Assembly (NCBI RefSeq): GCF_007748195.1
Contig: NZ_CP037920.1
Location: 6,105,800 to 6,169,799 of the forward strand
Source of the DNA: Gimesia aquarii
GTDB taxonomy: Bacteria > Planctomycetota > Planctomycetia > Planctomycetales > Planctomycetaceae
Reading direction: 5' to 3'
Length of the DNA stretch: 64,000 bases
The translations under genes and the position numbers were made by a program. Below, one piece after another: positions 55,903 to 64,000 of this stretch. Numbering within the stretch: position 1 is the stretch's first letter; the number at the start of each line of letters is the position of its first letter. Below the pieces are notes generated by a model. The model was not told where the DNA came from and did not search any database. It saw nothing but the letters and a program-made list of their open reading frames with translations.

Positions 55903-57717
55903 ATGAAGGCAGGAACAAGCTTCTCCGCTCGCGTTTTAATTTTCAGCGCGATTTCTGGCTTAATGCTAACGAATTTGAACTTACTGTCTGCGGATAAACC
56001 TTCCGTTAAAGTAAATTCAAAAAAAGTACAAAGCAAAAAACCAGCGCGGAACCCGCAAAGTACATTATTAGATGCCATTCAACGTGAAATGCATTCAGCA
56101 CGTCGTGGCACAAAACCACGTGCCATTTTTCCAAAACAGGAAAAGAAAAATACACAGATACAACAAGTCGGTTTGACTTTGAATCCAAAATCATTATTTC
56201 AAAAAAGAAGCACTGGTTCTACAAAAAAGAAACCAGAACAGAAACGCCCAGTCATCGTTCGTGGTGGTCAAAAACCAACTGCTGCAAATCCGCAATATCA
56301 GACTGCAGTTCCACGACCTAATGCAAGGTCAGGCCAAAGTGAGATTCAACGCCAGTTGGAAGCGTTATACCGCCGAGATGGCCGGGTAATGCCTCCCATG
56401 CAGCTCAACGCTTTGCCTCAAACAGCCGGAGCCAATTCTGGCAGCGGACGGGGTGTTATCAATCAGTCTCAACCTTCAAACGTACAGACAACTCCTCAGA
56501 ATATTGTGAAAACTCCATCTCAAAATCGTTTTCAGCAACCGAGTGAACAAAGAAAATGGTATGAAAAGTTCTTACCTAGAAAATCAAACCAAACCCCCAA
56601 GCGTCTTCAACAATCAAGTCAGATTGTCAAAAAAGCACCACTCAGTTCGCCAGTAACCAAAAAACCAGTTTCGCCGGCACAGCCTCAATTACCAGCTGCA
56701 CCAGCTCCTGAAACTCAAACAGTTGTAACAACCCCACAAAAACCAGCTGAAAATAAAGCATCTGTTGCGAATACTGTAGCTCCATCGACTGAGAAACTGA
56801 GTGATGAAGAACTGGAAGAAGCAGCCAATGGGCTTGAAGAACAAAAAATAGCTGAAACGAAGGAAACCGATGAAACTCAGTTTGCTGAAGAAATAACAAC
56901 AGAAACCAGTCCTGAAAACGTAGTTCTCGAAGATGAATTTAAGAATCTGTTTCCAGATATGTCTGAAGAAGCTGCCGATAATTTCGTCAAACCCAAGGCC
57001 GAAAAGAAAGAGAAGGAAGCAGTCAAAACTCCCTTCAGTGGTTTGGTGCTTGAAGAAGAAGGCTTGAAGAAGTCTGATGAAAAACAAAAAACAAAAACGA
57101 CAACTCCTGAGAAGGAAGCGACTCCTCAGATTGCTAAGGAAGAGCCCAAAAAAGAATTTAATCCCTTTGAGCCGCAAACCACACCAGTAATTGAACCTGA
57201 AAAGAAAACCTCTTCAGATAAAAAAGTGGTCAAAAAAGAGTTGGAACTACCCGAAGAGAATCCATTTAAACCACAACCAGAACAAAAGAAGAAGACTCAA
57301 CCGGCACCAATTCCCGCCAGTAAGATTGCGACCAGCGACTATCATGATCCGATTGAAAAGAAATTGGCACTCATTGCCAGTCGCGGCAATATTAAAGGTT
57401 TAAAGGGATTCTGCCCCGTTGCCTTACGAGAGAATCGACTTTTGGTCGACGCACGACCTGAATTCAGCTCTTCCTTTAAATCAATGAACTATCAGTTTGC
57501 TTCACTGGAGAACAAAGTGAAGTTTGACCGTGAACCTGCAAAATATGCTCCGGCTGCCGGAGGCAGTGACATCGTCCTGTTAGTTGATCATCAGGATGAC
57601 AAAGAAGGGACTTTGGATTTTGCATCCTGGTACAAAGGTAGACTCTACTTGTTCAGTTCCAAAAGCAATATGGATCTATTCATGAAAACGCCGGCTCTCT
57701 ATGTTGGTGTCGAATAA
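55903..57717 (+). CDS. Secreted low-complexity protein with YHS-like C-terminal domain
   Basis: The ATG at 55903 follows GCAGGAG at about a dozen bases. The 604-residue protein has a signal or anchor (VLIFSAISGLMLTNLNLLSA), a long Gln/Pro/Lys- and then Glu/Lys-rich part (about residues 40-475), and a compact end of about 120 residues: GLKGFCPVALRENRLLVDARPEF, YQFASLENKVKFDREPAKYAPAAGGSD and YKGRLYLFSS, resembling a YHS domain with its single Cys. YHS domains often bind metals or sit in copper/heme chaperone proteins; here the role is unknown. The long disordered part would be a tether to the envelope. Confidence 0.7.
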   Translation: MKAGTSFSARVLIFSAISGLMLTNLNLLSADKPSVKVNSKKVQSKKPARNPQSTLLDAIQREMHSARRGTKPRAIFPKQEKKNTQIQQVGLTLNPKSLFQKRSTGSTKKKPEQKRPVIVRGGQKPTAANPQYQTAVPRPNARSGQSEIQRQLEALYRRDGRVMPPMQLNALPQTAGANSGSGRGVINQSQPSNVQTTPQNIVKTPSQNRFQQPSEQRKWYEKFLPRKSNQTPKRLQQSSQIVKKAPLSSPVTKKPVSPAQPQLPAAPAPETQTVVTTPQKPAENKASVANTVAPSTEKLSDEELEEAANGLEEQKIAETKETDETQFAEEITTETSPENVVLEDEFKNLFPDMSEEAADNFVKPKAEKKEKEAVKTPFSGLVLEEEGLKKSDEKQKTKTTTPEKEATPQIAKEEPKKEFNPFEPQTTPVIEPEKKTSSDKKVVKKELELPEENPFKPQPEQKKKTQPAPIPASKIATSDYHDPIEKKLALIASRGNIKGLKGFCPVALRENRLLVDARPEFSSSFKSMNYQFASLENKVKFDREPAKYAPAAGGSDIVLLVDHQDDKEGTLDFASWYKGRLYLFSSKSNMDLFMKTPALYVGVE

Positions 57718-57748
57718 TTTGTGAGCTTTGTTCCTGCTGCTCCTAGTT

Positions 57749-57788
57749 AGCTCCCGATAATTGATGTGATTATCGGGAGCTTTCTTTT
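57749..57788. terminator. Intrinsic terminator after the YHS-like gene
   Basis: AGCTCCCGATAAT (57749-57761) pairs perfectly with ATTATCGGGAGCT (57769-57781) over a seven-base loop and is followed by TTCTTTTT. It lies between convergent genes. Confidence 0.92.
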
Positions 57789-57811
57789 TGAACCCCAAAG
57801 CTCATTTTGTT

Positions 57812-58711
57812 TCACCTGGCAGAGCGAACAGAAAACCAACGCGAAGAAACGATTGCTTCGCCTGCGATTAATAATTTCCGCCAGCGAGGTAATCCTGCTC
57901 GGGAAGAGTAAACATCGAAATCCATACGCTCAATTTCATTAAGAATGCCACCATAAATTCGGTACATGGCTCTTAATATCCCTTGTCCGGCAGGCGAGAT
58001 ATAATCAATCAGACGTTCCGAATTTTGGTAAAATTCTCGCGTCCTTTGCACCTCAAACTGCATTAAATCTTTAAAGCGTTCATCATAAATCTGTGCCTGG
58101 ATATCGGAACGTGAGTAATTGAACTGCTCCAAATCATCCAAAGGCAAATACACTCGTCCCTGATCGACATCCTCTGTCAAATCGCGCAAAATATTTGTCA
58201 TTTGAAACGCGAGTCCACATTCAATTCCCGCATCGAATGCACGGTCATCATGAAACCCCCAAATGTGTATACAACACAACCCCACAACGCCAGCAACGCG
58301 ATAACAATATTCTGCTAATTCATCAAATGTCTGATAAGAAACGGGTTGTAAATCGGACTCGACACCTGTAATCACATCAAAAAAATAGTGTTCTGGAATT
58401 TCATAACGTTGAACGATATCGAGCAACGCGGGGAAGCAGGGATGGTAAAATTCATCTGAGAATTGCTTTCCATTTGCTAACGCCTGCTGGAGTTCTGATC
58501 GCCACTCCCTTAATGATGCGAGACGTTCCTCAAACGAACGTTGTGGATCATCACCCAAATCATCAACGTTTCTCATATAAGCATACAAGACGCACATCGC
58601 CCGGAACTGTTCTTTACGCAAAGCAAGAAATGAATAGTAGAAATTCCCTGCTGTCTGTTTTGCCAGTTGCTGGCAGTACGCATAAGAATGAGAAAGAGAG
58701 AGAGCGGTCAT
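57812..58711 (-). CDS. Squalene/phytoene synthase family protein
   Basis: The 299-residue protein has the two Asp motifs of all-trans head-to-head prenyl synthases: NVDDLGDD (Asp50, Asp54) and NILRDLTEDVDQGRVYLP (Asp177, Asp181), and CxxxC-like region at YRVAGVVGLCCIHIWG. It condenses two C15 or C20 diphosphates; HpnC/HpnD types make presqualene or squalene for hopanoids. No HpnE or cyclase is adjacent, so phytoene or squalene cannot be chosen. It is the only minus-strand gene between plus-strand regions. Confidence 0.88.
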   Translation of the reverse strand: MTALSLSHSYAYCQQLAKQTAGNFYYSFLALRKEQFRAMCVLYAYMRNVDDLGDDPQRSFEERLASLREWRSELQQALANGKQFSDEFYHPCFPALLDIVQRYEIPEHYFFDVITGVESDLQPVSYQTFDELAEYCYRVAGVVGLCCIHIWGFHDDRAFDAGIECGLAFQMTNILRDLTEDVDQGRVYLPLDDLEQFNYSRSDIQAQIYDERFKDLMQFEVQRTREFYQNSERLIDYISPAGQGILRAMYRIYGGILNEIERMDFDVYSSRAGLPRWRKLLIAGEAIVSSRWFSVRSAR

Positions 58712-59182
58712 CGAATCTATCGGATCGTCGAAGAAGGTGCAGGATATCTAACAGACGTCAACCATGATAACCAGAGAACTCTCAAATGAAAATCCGTTTG
58801 TTTTCAAGTAGCGTCTCTTGATTCATTAAAAATTAAAGAAAATTCAACCCATGAAATAGGGTTTTTGCTCGTAAATAATACGGCGTTTCCTAAGGAGAAA
58901 TAACAAAGATGAAGTCGATATTTCTACAGTAATTTTGCACCATTCACCCTAAAAATAGACAAAAAAGCGTATTTGCTGGCTCACTCTCTTGATGTAATGA
59001 AATGTAAAAACCACTCGAAAATCTTGAGAAATACGACCGTTCAGGCACGGCATATCCACACCCTCAGAAACTGTTGCAATTAATTTGCATTAGAGATTGA
59101 CTTCCGCAAATCATTTGCAATAATGATTGCATTGTTACAAAATTTTATATCTTTATACCGACTAACGTCCCGGAGTTTAGAG
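58712..59182. other. Intergenic region upstream of the DUF1559 gene
   Basis: A 471-base divergent spacer, AT-rich, with a palindrome cluster and promoter at 59074-59131 described separately. CTAAGGAGAAATAACAAAGATG near 58892 looks like a ribosome binding site and start, but the frame (MKSIFLQ) stops after a few codons, so no gene is called. Confidence 0.45.
59074..59131 (+). promoter_or_regulatory. Promoter with overlapping Fur-like palindrome cluster
   Basis: A TTGACT box at 59097-59102 and an AATAAT box at 59119-59124 are 16 bases apart, each with five of six consensus matches. The palindrome GCAAATCATTTGC (59106-59118) fills the spacer, TGCAAT-AATG-ATTGCA (59116-59131) covers the -10 and start region, and TGCAA-N5-TTGCA (59075-59089) lies upstream. 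The six-one-six form resembles Fur-family boxes, so repression by a metalloregulator is plausible. Confidence 0.55.
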
Positions 59183-60085
59183 ATGAAGAGACTCAAGAAA
59201 ACTCAGCGTGGCTTCACTTTGATTGAGCTTCTGGTGGTGATTGCAATCATCGCGATTCTGATTGCGTTGCTGTTACCGGCCGTACAACAGGCACGTGAAG
59301 CAGCCCGCCGCAGCACCTGCAAGAATAATTTAAAACAAATAGGGCTGGCACTTCATAATTATAATGAGACCCACAATATCTTACCTTCAGGTTGGATTGG
59401 CGTTGAACCCGGGGTTGGATCCAATGTTGAGTTTGGTAGCGGCTGGGGTTGGGGAACCATGGCTCTCCCTTATCTCGATCAATCACCTCTCTACAATCAA
59501 ATCGACTTTAATCTCGATATTAATGATCCTGGTCAAACTGCTGGTCTAATCGATCAAATTTTACCAGCGTTCCGTTGCCCTTCTGATCCTGCCCCTAACA
59601 CGTTTGAACTAGAAGAAGAGGGAAATCCAGGAAATGTTTTAGCGGTACTGGCGCTCGCTAATTACATTGGAGTCTTTGGAAGCGATGAATTAGATGACTG
59701 TGAGATTGTTCCCGCGGGCTCAGCCTGTCAAAGTACCGGGCTTTTCTTTCATAACAGTAACACACGCTTTCGCGATATTACCGACGGCCTCTCACAAACA
59801 CTGTTTGTAGGTGAACGAAAAACAGACCCGAATTTCGGCTGGTATACTACTTGGGTCGGAGCCGTCCCTGAAGGCGAAGAAACGTTTGCTCGCGTCCTGG
59901 GGGCAACAGACCATACTCCTAACGACCCCGCTTCTCACTTCGATGACTTCAGCAGTAACCACACAGGTGGTGCCCAGTTTGTCTTCGGAGATGGACGCGT
60001 CCGATTCATTTCTGAGAACATTGATTTGGGAGTCTATCGGGCTCTCTCAAGTATCAGAGGCGGAGAAGTCACGGATTTCGACTAA
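59183..60085 (+). CDS. DUF1559 prepilin-like protein
   Basis: The ATG at 59183 has GGAG seven bases before it; earlier in-frame starts fall inside the -10 region. The 300-residue protein begins with a type IV prepilin leader: KTQRGFTLIELLVVIAIIAILIALLLP, cleaved after Gly before Phe-Thr with Glu5 present. The rest matches DUF1559 (REAARRSTCKNNLKQIGLALHNYNETHNILP near the helix, SDPAPNTF, and a C-terminal GDGRVRFISENID block). The family is highly expanded in planctomycetes. Probably a pseudopilin exported by a type IV pilus or type II secretion machine. A terminator follows. Confidence 0.93.
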   Translation: MKRLKKTQRGFTLIELLVVIAIIAILIALLLPAVQQAREAARRSTCKNNLKQIGLALHNYNETHNILPSGWIGVEPGVGSNVEFGSGWGWGTMALPYLDQSPLYNQIDFNLDINDPGQTAGLIDQILPAFRCPSDPAPNTFELEEEGNPGNVLAVLALANYIGVFGSDELDDCEIVPAGSACQSTGLFFHNSNTRFRDITDGLSQTLFVGERKTDPNFGWYTTWVGAVPEGEETFARVLGATDHTPNDPASHFDDFSSNHTGGAQFVFGDGRVRFISENIDLGVYRALSSIRGGEVTDFD

Positions 60086-60136
60086 GATCAGAACATGATA
60101 TAAACAAACACGTGTAATTGAAGGTGCCGTGCGAGG

Positions 60137-60172
60137 CGACCAGACATTTTGTAATGGTCTGGTCGTTTTTTA
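60137..60172 (+). terminator. Intrinsic terminator after the DUF1559 gene
   Basis: CGACCAGACATT (60137-60148) pairs with AATGGTCTGGTCG (60153-60165) with one bulged G and is followed by a T run. Confidence 0.88.
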
Positions 60173-60270
60173 TTTCCAGAAGAACACAAACAGGCTTTGC
60201 AGGCACTCAATAGCCGGGTAACCTAGAAGTAGACTGTGACTGTTGTCTTTTCTATTTCCAAGGGGATCTC

Positions 60271-61959
60271 GTGATCAACATGATATGGAACCCAAAACAC
60301 ACTCTTCAATTGTTTTCTGTTTTGCTTGTCACATGCTGTTTTGTTTTCCCGTCTAACAGAGTTGCTGCAGATCTGGCTTTGTTACTGGCTCCCGTAAAAA
60401 ATCAAACAACCTCCGTTCCACAGTGTACTCTGACGCTACGTCTGGTGGAACAAAATGAGAATGGTGGTAAACAAAATGTTCCTGGGATGCTCCGTATCTT
60501 GGACACAAACGGAAAGCCACTCACCTTACCCGAATTACTTAACCGTGGGACGGGCATTAGTAAAAAGTCAACTTCAAAACGAGGAGGCATACACAGTTGG
60601 TATGTCGTTCCTGAGGAAGTACAACTGAAACTGCCAAAGGCAAAATTGATCTTACAGGCGTTTTCCGGTCTGGAAACAGAGCTTACTCAGAAATCCATCA
60701 ATCTCACTGATAAAACATCGAAAAACGTTACACTCAATCTCAACCGCTTTTCCAACTTGAGTCCAGAGTACAAAACGGCGAACACACATCTCCATTTGAT
60801 GCGGCTTACCAAACAGGAATGTAATGAATACTTAGCACAAATTCCTTTCGCAGATCGACTTGATCTTGTATTCATCTCATATCTGGAACGCGCTGTCGCT
60901 GATAAAACTTACATTACCAATCGATACTCGATGGCAGATCTGAACGCATTATCTAAAGCATCAGGCGTTCTATTTGGCTGGGGTGAAGAACATCGACATA
61001 ATAGTTCAGGATATGATGAAGGTTATGGTCATGTCATGCTGCTGGATATTAAAAAACTGATTCAACCGGTGAGTATTGGTCCTGGTATCATGAAACAGGG
61101 AACCGATGGTATTCCCTTATCACGGGGAATTAAAACAGCGCTTCAAGATCAGGCCACTGTCATCTGGTGCCATAATGCCTGGGGAATGGAATCGACTCCT
61201 AACATCGTTCAAGGTAAAGTTCACGCCTTGAATATCTTCGATGGCGGAACCCGTAGCTCCTATGAAGACAGTTTTTACAAATATCTAAACGCAGGCTATA
61301 AAACTCCTTTTTCAACCGGAACAGATTGGTTTCAATACGACTTTTCCCGGGTCTATGCAGCCATAAAATCTCCCTTATCAACTTCAACCTGGTTAGAAAG
61401 CTTGAAAGCAGGTCGGACTTTCATCACAAACGGCCCGTTACTGGATCTGCGAATCAATAATAAAACAATGGGAGACCAGTTAAAGCTTTCGACAAAAAAG
61501 AATCAAATCACAATTCGCGCTACCGGGACAGGCCGGATTGATTTTGAAAAACTGGAGTTGATACATAACGGAAAGGTCATAGCCACGCAGAAAACCTCGC
61601 CGCTAAAAAACCATTTTGAAGCACAAATCGACCTGAAGTTAGAAATCGACCAACCCGGCTGGATTGCTTTACGAACACCATCTCCCTCCGTTCCCAAGGA
61701 TCCCAACCGGCAGCAGATGACACCACTCAATGAGTATGGTCGTGAATTATTTTCGCATACAAGCCCGATTTATCTCGAATGGGAAGGCCGTTCGATATTT
61801 GATCAGAATCAGGCTCAAGTGTTTCTGGAAGAGATGAAGCAAAATCGAGAGAAAATTACGAAACAATTCCGGTTTGCTGATGACCTGGAACGAGCCCATG
61901 TTTTAGATGTCTACTCAGATGGAATTGAGAAACTCACTGGTCAAATCGAATCACCGTAA
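60271..61959 (+). CDS. Secreted CehA/McbA-like metallohydrolase
   Basis: A GTG start at 60271 with AAGGGGA six bases before it is preferred to the ATG at 60280. The 562-residue protein has a signal peptide (LFSVLLVTCCFVFPSNRVAA) and a PHP-like metallohydrolase domain: NTHLHLM near residue 170, GEEHRHN near residue 235, VIWCHNAWG near residue 295 and STGTDWFQ near residue 345, giving His/Glu/Asp metal ligands. CehA/McbA members hydrolyse carbaryl or related esters, but planctomycete ones are uncharacterised. The C-terminal part is beta-rich. A second homologue lies at 62340 on the other strand. Confidence 0.78.
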   Translation: MINMIWNPKHTLQLFSVLLVTCCFVFPSNRVAADLALLLAPVKNQTTSVPQCTLTLRLVEQNENGGKQNVPGMLRILDTNGKPLTLPELLNRGTGISKKSTSKRGGIHSWYVVPEEVQLKLPKAKLILQAFSGLETELTQKSINLTDKTSKNVTLNLNRFSNLSPEYKTANTHLHLMRLTKQECNEYLAQIPFADRLDLVFISYLERAVADKTYITNRYSMADLNALSKASGVLFGWGEEHRHNSSGYDEGYGHVMLLDIKKLIQPVSIGPGIMKQGTDGIPLSRGIKTALQDQATVIWCHNAWGMESTPNIVQGKVHALNIFDGGTRSSYEDSFYKYLNAGYKTPFSTGTDWFQYDFSRVYAAIKSPLSTSTWLESLKAGRTFITNGPLLDLRINNKTMGDQLKLSTKKNQITIRATGTGRIDFEKLELIHNGKVIATQKTSPLKNHFEAQIDLKLEIDQPGWIALRTPSPSVPKDPNRQQMTPLNEYGRELFSHTSPIYLEWEGRSIFDQNQAQVFLEEMKQNREKITKQFRFADDLERAHVLDVYSDGIEKLTGQIESP

Positions 61960-62070
61960 ATACCGTTAAATCGGTGTCTTGAGTCTCAGAGACTTATTGC
62001 CTAAAATAGAGCAATCGAGCAGGAACGACATTAAAGCCTGCCATATTTGACTTCAGAAAGTTCTTTTGAA

Positions 62071-62334
62071 ATGATCCGATTCAATCTCACTTTAGTTTCT
62101 CTTATTGCTCTGTTTAGTTCTTCACAGCTCTATGCCCATCCCGGACATGGAAATGAAGTCGCCAATAATCCCCATGGGCTTCTGCATTATCTGACCGAAC
62201 CGGTTCACTTTATGCCGGTTGCTGCAATAGGAGTGATCGTTCTCCTGTTCGTGACAGGGAGAAAATTTCTACAACGTTTTCGCAATCGTCAACAGGCAGT
62301 GATCATTTCCCGCGAAATCGAAAAAGAGAAGTAA
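62071..62334 (+). CDS. Small membrane protein with His-rich N-terminus
   Basis: The ATG at 62071 is preferred to a TTG at 62047. The 87-residue protein has a signal peptide (FNLTLVSLIALFSSSQLYA), mature start HPGHGNEVANNPHG with several His, and one membrane helix (FMPVAAIGVIVLLFVTG) before a basic tail. The HPGH start recalls HupE/UreJ-like or metal-handling proteins, but the protein is too short to assign. It is only 112 bases after the metallohydrolase stop and could be co-transcribed; its stop is five bases from the convergent homologue. Confidence 0.6.
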   Translation: MIRFNLTLVSLIALFSSSQLYAHPGHGNEVANNPHGLLHYLTEPVHFMPVAAIGVIVLLFVTGRKFLQRFRNRQQAVIISREIEKEK

Positions 62335-62339
62335 TTGAT

Positions 62340-64000
62340 TCAATTGATTTCGGCAGCTTCCTCAGCACGTTGAAGATAAGTGCGAATCGCCCGTTGATAT
62401 GTTTGCTCTGCTTCACCTCTTTCATGTTCGGCAATTTTTTTATGCCGATTTTTCCACAGCAGCTTGATGGATTCTGCACACCATAGCGCGCTCTCGCGCG
62501 AGGCACGAATGGGACGTTCTTTCACAATAACATTCACCGGGTTGGTATGCAGTTGAGGAAATTGCCGTAATGCAATCCAACTGCTTTGTGTTACAGGAAC
62601 AGTGAATTTGAGTTGATGAATTTGTCCATCAGCGGGAACAGATTTTTTGGTCACGACTTCGCCATTGCAAACAATCTCTACCAATCTTTGTCCCCCCGTT
62701 ACATAATCGGAATTTCGTGGTGCATGCAAGATACGCGTATCTCCCTGTGCGCGGCGACCCTCGGGGGGATTTAATAATCCGTAGGCAACTGCTTTAGGAG
62801 TCTCTGGAGCAAAAGAAACTGTTGCATTGATTTCTACTGTTGCCGGCACTTGAAGTGCGACATCTTCAAAACCCGGGGACTGACCATTCACCTGAAAATT
62901 CAAAGCATGAGCAAAACCATCGGACACATATGAACGTCCCTGTTTGATTCCCAGGCACCATTGGCTGAAATCAATTTCGTCTATCTCTCCCAATTGTACG
63001 TAAACTCTCCCCTGCCCCACGCGACGACTACTCATACAAGGAAAATCCGTTTCACCACTGACTTTGAGCGGATAGCCGCAGTTTAATATATGGTACCATG
63101 TGTTCCATTCTGGAATACGTTCCGTATCCATCGCGCTGACAAAGTCACAAACGCCTTCCGCAGTGCTCACACAAATTTCCATGGCACCACCTCCATTCAT
63201 CTCCGGTACTGCCAGATTCGGCAATTCATCAGCCGCCTGTTCCAAAGCAATCGTTAATTCTTGCACATTCAATTCAGCGTTCTTATCTTTATCAATATTA
63301 GTGAATGGCTTAGGCAGTAGCCCCTTCGCTGCTTCAGTGGAATTCAACGTTTGCGACTGGTTTTGATCAAGATTCTGTATCAGTCTCTGTGCTGCCTGCG
63401 GCGGGTTGACTCGCAGAGCGGAATGCGGAAAGCCGGTTACGCCACCTTGTTCCTGACACCAGCGCATGACAGGTACTGTCCAGCTTGGCCAACCCTTGGT
63501 TGTCCCCAACGTGCCTGGATAGGTTTGATTCTGTAAGTTGAGTAAACAAACATGTCCCAATGCAGCTGAACCAAAACCACTGATTTCCAAATCATATTTC
63601 AATAAAGTCAGCGGCTCGCTCACACGATCGGCGGTAGAACCAAAGAACTGTCGCTGTGCCTCAAAACAAGGTCCCCAGGTTAATACGCATCCTACATTCA
63701 AACCCTCACCCTTGACCTGGTTGAACATATCGCGAGGAGTGACTCCTTTCGTCGGATTATCATAGTGCGCACAACCGGCTGCGTGGATATGGTGATCTCC
63801 AGAGTAAAATCCGAATTTGCGAGGATTAACCCAACGCTTCAATTGAACCTCAATTGTCTGAGGAGCATCTTTTGATACAGTCACTTTTTTGGTCAATCTC
63901 TGATATTCCGGCCCTCGGCTAAATTCCAGATCTAAAACTCCTGAAGGGAGCAAAACGGTGTCGCCGTCTTGTCGATAGATTTGTGGTTGAAAAAAGAAAT
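62340..64000 (-). CDS. CehA/McbA-like metallohydrolase with EF-hand pair (runs off right edge)
   Basis: The frame is open to the window edge (residues FFFQPQIYRQDGDT precede the first possible TTG), so the N-terminus is missing. At least 553 residues are present. A beta-rich start leads to the metallohydrolase domain SGDHHIHAAGCAHY, VLTWGPCF and GFPHSALR. An inserted EF-hand pair reads DQNQSQTLNSTE and DKDKNAELNVQE (63258-63368) with canonical 1,3,5,7,9,12 ligands, implying calcium binding. It is related to the gene at 60271 in the metallohydrolase part. Convergent to the small His-rich gene. Confidence 0.75.
   Translation of the reverse strand, partial: FFFQPQIYRQDGDTVLLPSGVLDLEFSRGPEYQRLTKKVTVSKDAPQTIEVQLKRWVNPRKFGFYSGDHHIHAAGCAHYDNPTKGVTPRDMFNQVKGEGLNVGCVLTWGPCFEAQRQFFGSTADRVSEPLTLLKYDLEISGFGSAALGHVCLLNLQNQTYPGTLGTTKGWPSWTVPVMRWCQEQGGVTGFPHSALRVNPPQAAQRLIQNLDQNQSQTLNSTEAAKGLLPKPFTNIDKDKNAELNVQELTIALEQAADELPNLAVPEMNGGGAMEICVSTAEGVCDFVSAMDTERIPEWNTWYHILNCGYPLKVSGETDFPCMSSRRVGQGRVYVQLGEIDEIDFSQWCLGIKQGRSYVSDGFAHALNFQVNGQSPGFEDVALQVPATVEINATVSFAPETPKAVAYGLLNPPEGRRAQGDTRILHAPRNSDYVTGGQRLVEIVCNGEVVTKKSVPADGQIHQLKFTVPVTQSSWIALRQFPQLHTNPVNVIVKERPIRASRESALWCAESIKLLWKNRHKKIAEHERGEAEQTYQRAIRTYLQRAEEAAEIN

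Noticed and set aside
58912..58935. Ribosome-binding-site-like AAGGAG followed by ATGAAG in the spacer before DUF1559
   Set aside because: The frame closes after a few codons, so it is not a gene.

Overview
The window reads as chromosomal DNA of a planctomycete, most likely of the Planctomycetaceae (Gimesia/Rubinisphaera-like; genus is inference). The basis is the co-occurrence of lineage-typical families: a DUF1501 protein, a BIG2/DUF1549/DUF1553 protein, a cytochrome c-WD40 protein, an ASPIC/UnbV (CRTAC1) FG-GAP protein, a DUF1559 prepilin-like protein, a YTV-type cell-wall repeat protein and CehA/McbA-like metallohydrolases, among ordinary housekeeping genes. No rRNA, tRNA, CRISPR array, transposase or prophage gene was recognised.

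Layout. 1-3.8 kb: a minus-strand quinone cluster ubiD > ubiE > ubiX (ubiX cut by the left edge), then a BASS transporter and a small coiled-coil protein. 4-9.5 kb: a large secreted protein, class II fructose-bisphosphate aldolase and a lipoprotein. 9.8-14.8 kb: ispF, cysS, ruvC, ruvA and an HD-GYP protein on the plus strand. 14.8-20 kb: mostly minus-strand metabolic and envelope genes (glycerate 2-kinase, HAD phosphatase, Rieske ferredoxin, LpxL-type acyltransferase, small conserved proteins). 20.2-34.8 kb: a co-directional block of exported proteins: a short Cys-containing protein, a membrane pentaheme cytochrome with TPRs, an FG-GAP/UnbV protein, then DUF1501, PPC-domain, BIG2/DUF1549/DUF1553 and cytochrome-WD40 proteins, closed by a strong terminator. 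35-41 kb: an isolated ATP-grasp gene of R2K type, a ZnT9-like cation transporter, mnmA and a large RND/MMPL exporter. 42-47.5 kb: a YTV-repeat secreted protein, glnS, gltX and an anchored protein. 47.5-55.5 kb: a glycosyltransferase paired with a stand-alone LigD-type phosphoesterase, an EEP-fold phosphatase, a metallophosphoesterase, a second UbiD, a TPR membrane protein and an SppA protease. 55.8-64 kb: a disordered secreted protein with a YHS-like end, a squalene/phytoene synthase, a DUF1559 protein behind a palindrome-rich promoter, and two CehA/McbA-like metallohydrolases flanking a small His-rich membrane protein.

Together: the core genes cover quinone and isoprenoid synthesis, aminoacylation, tRNA thiolation and recombination. 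The accessory content is mainly extracytoplasmic: heme proteins, Ca-binding beta-propellers, Tat/Sec-exported planctomycete families and envelope repeat proteins. The most distinctive signals are the operator-like palindrome cluster inside the DUF1559 promoter (59074-59131), the compositionally distinct R2K ATP-grasp gene, the altered signature motifs of CysS, the PE-domain protein and one UbiD, the pentaheme-TPR fusion, and the 14-unit PAKPA tandem repeat. No clearly new multi-gene system could be demonstrated from sequence alone.
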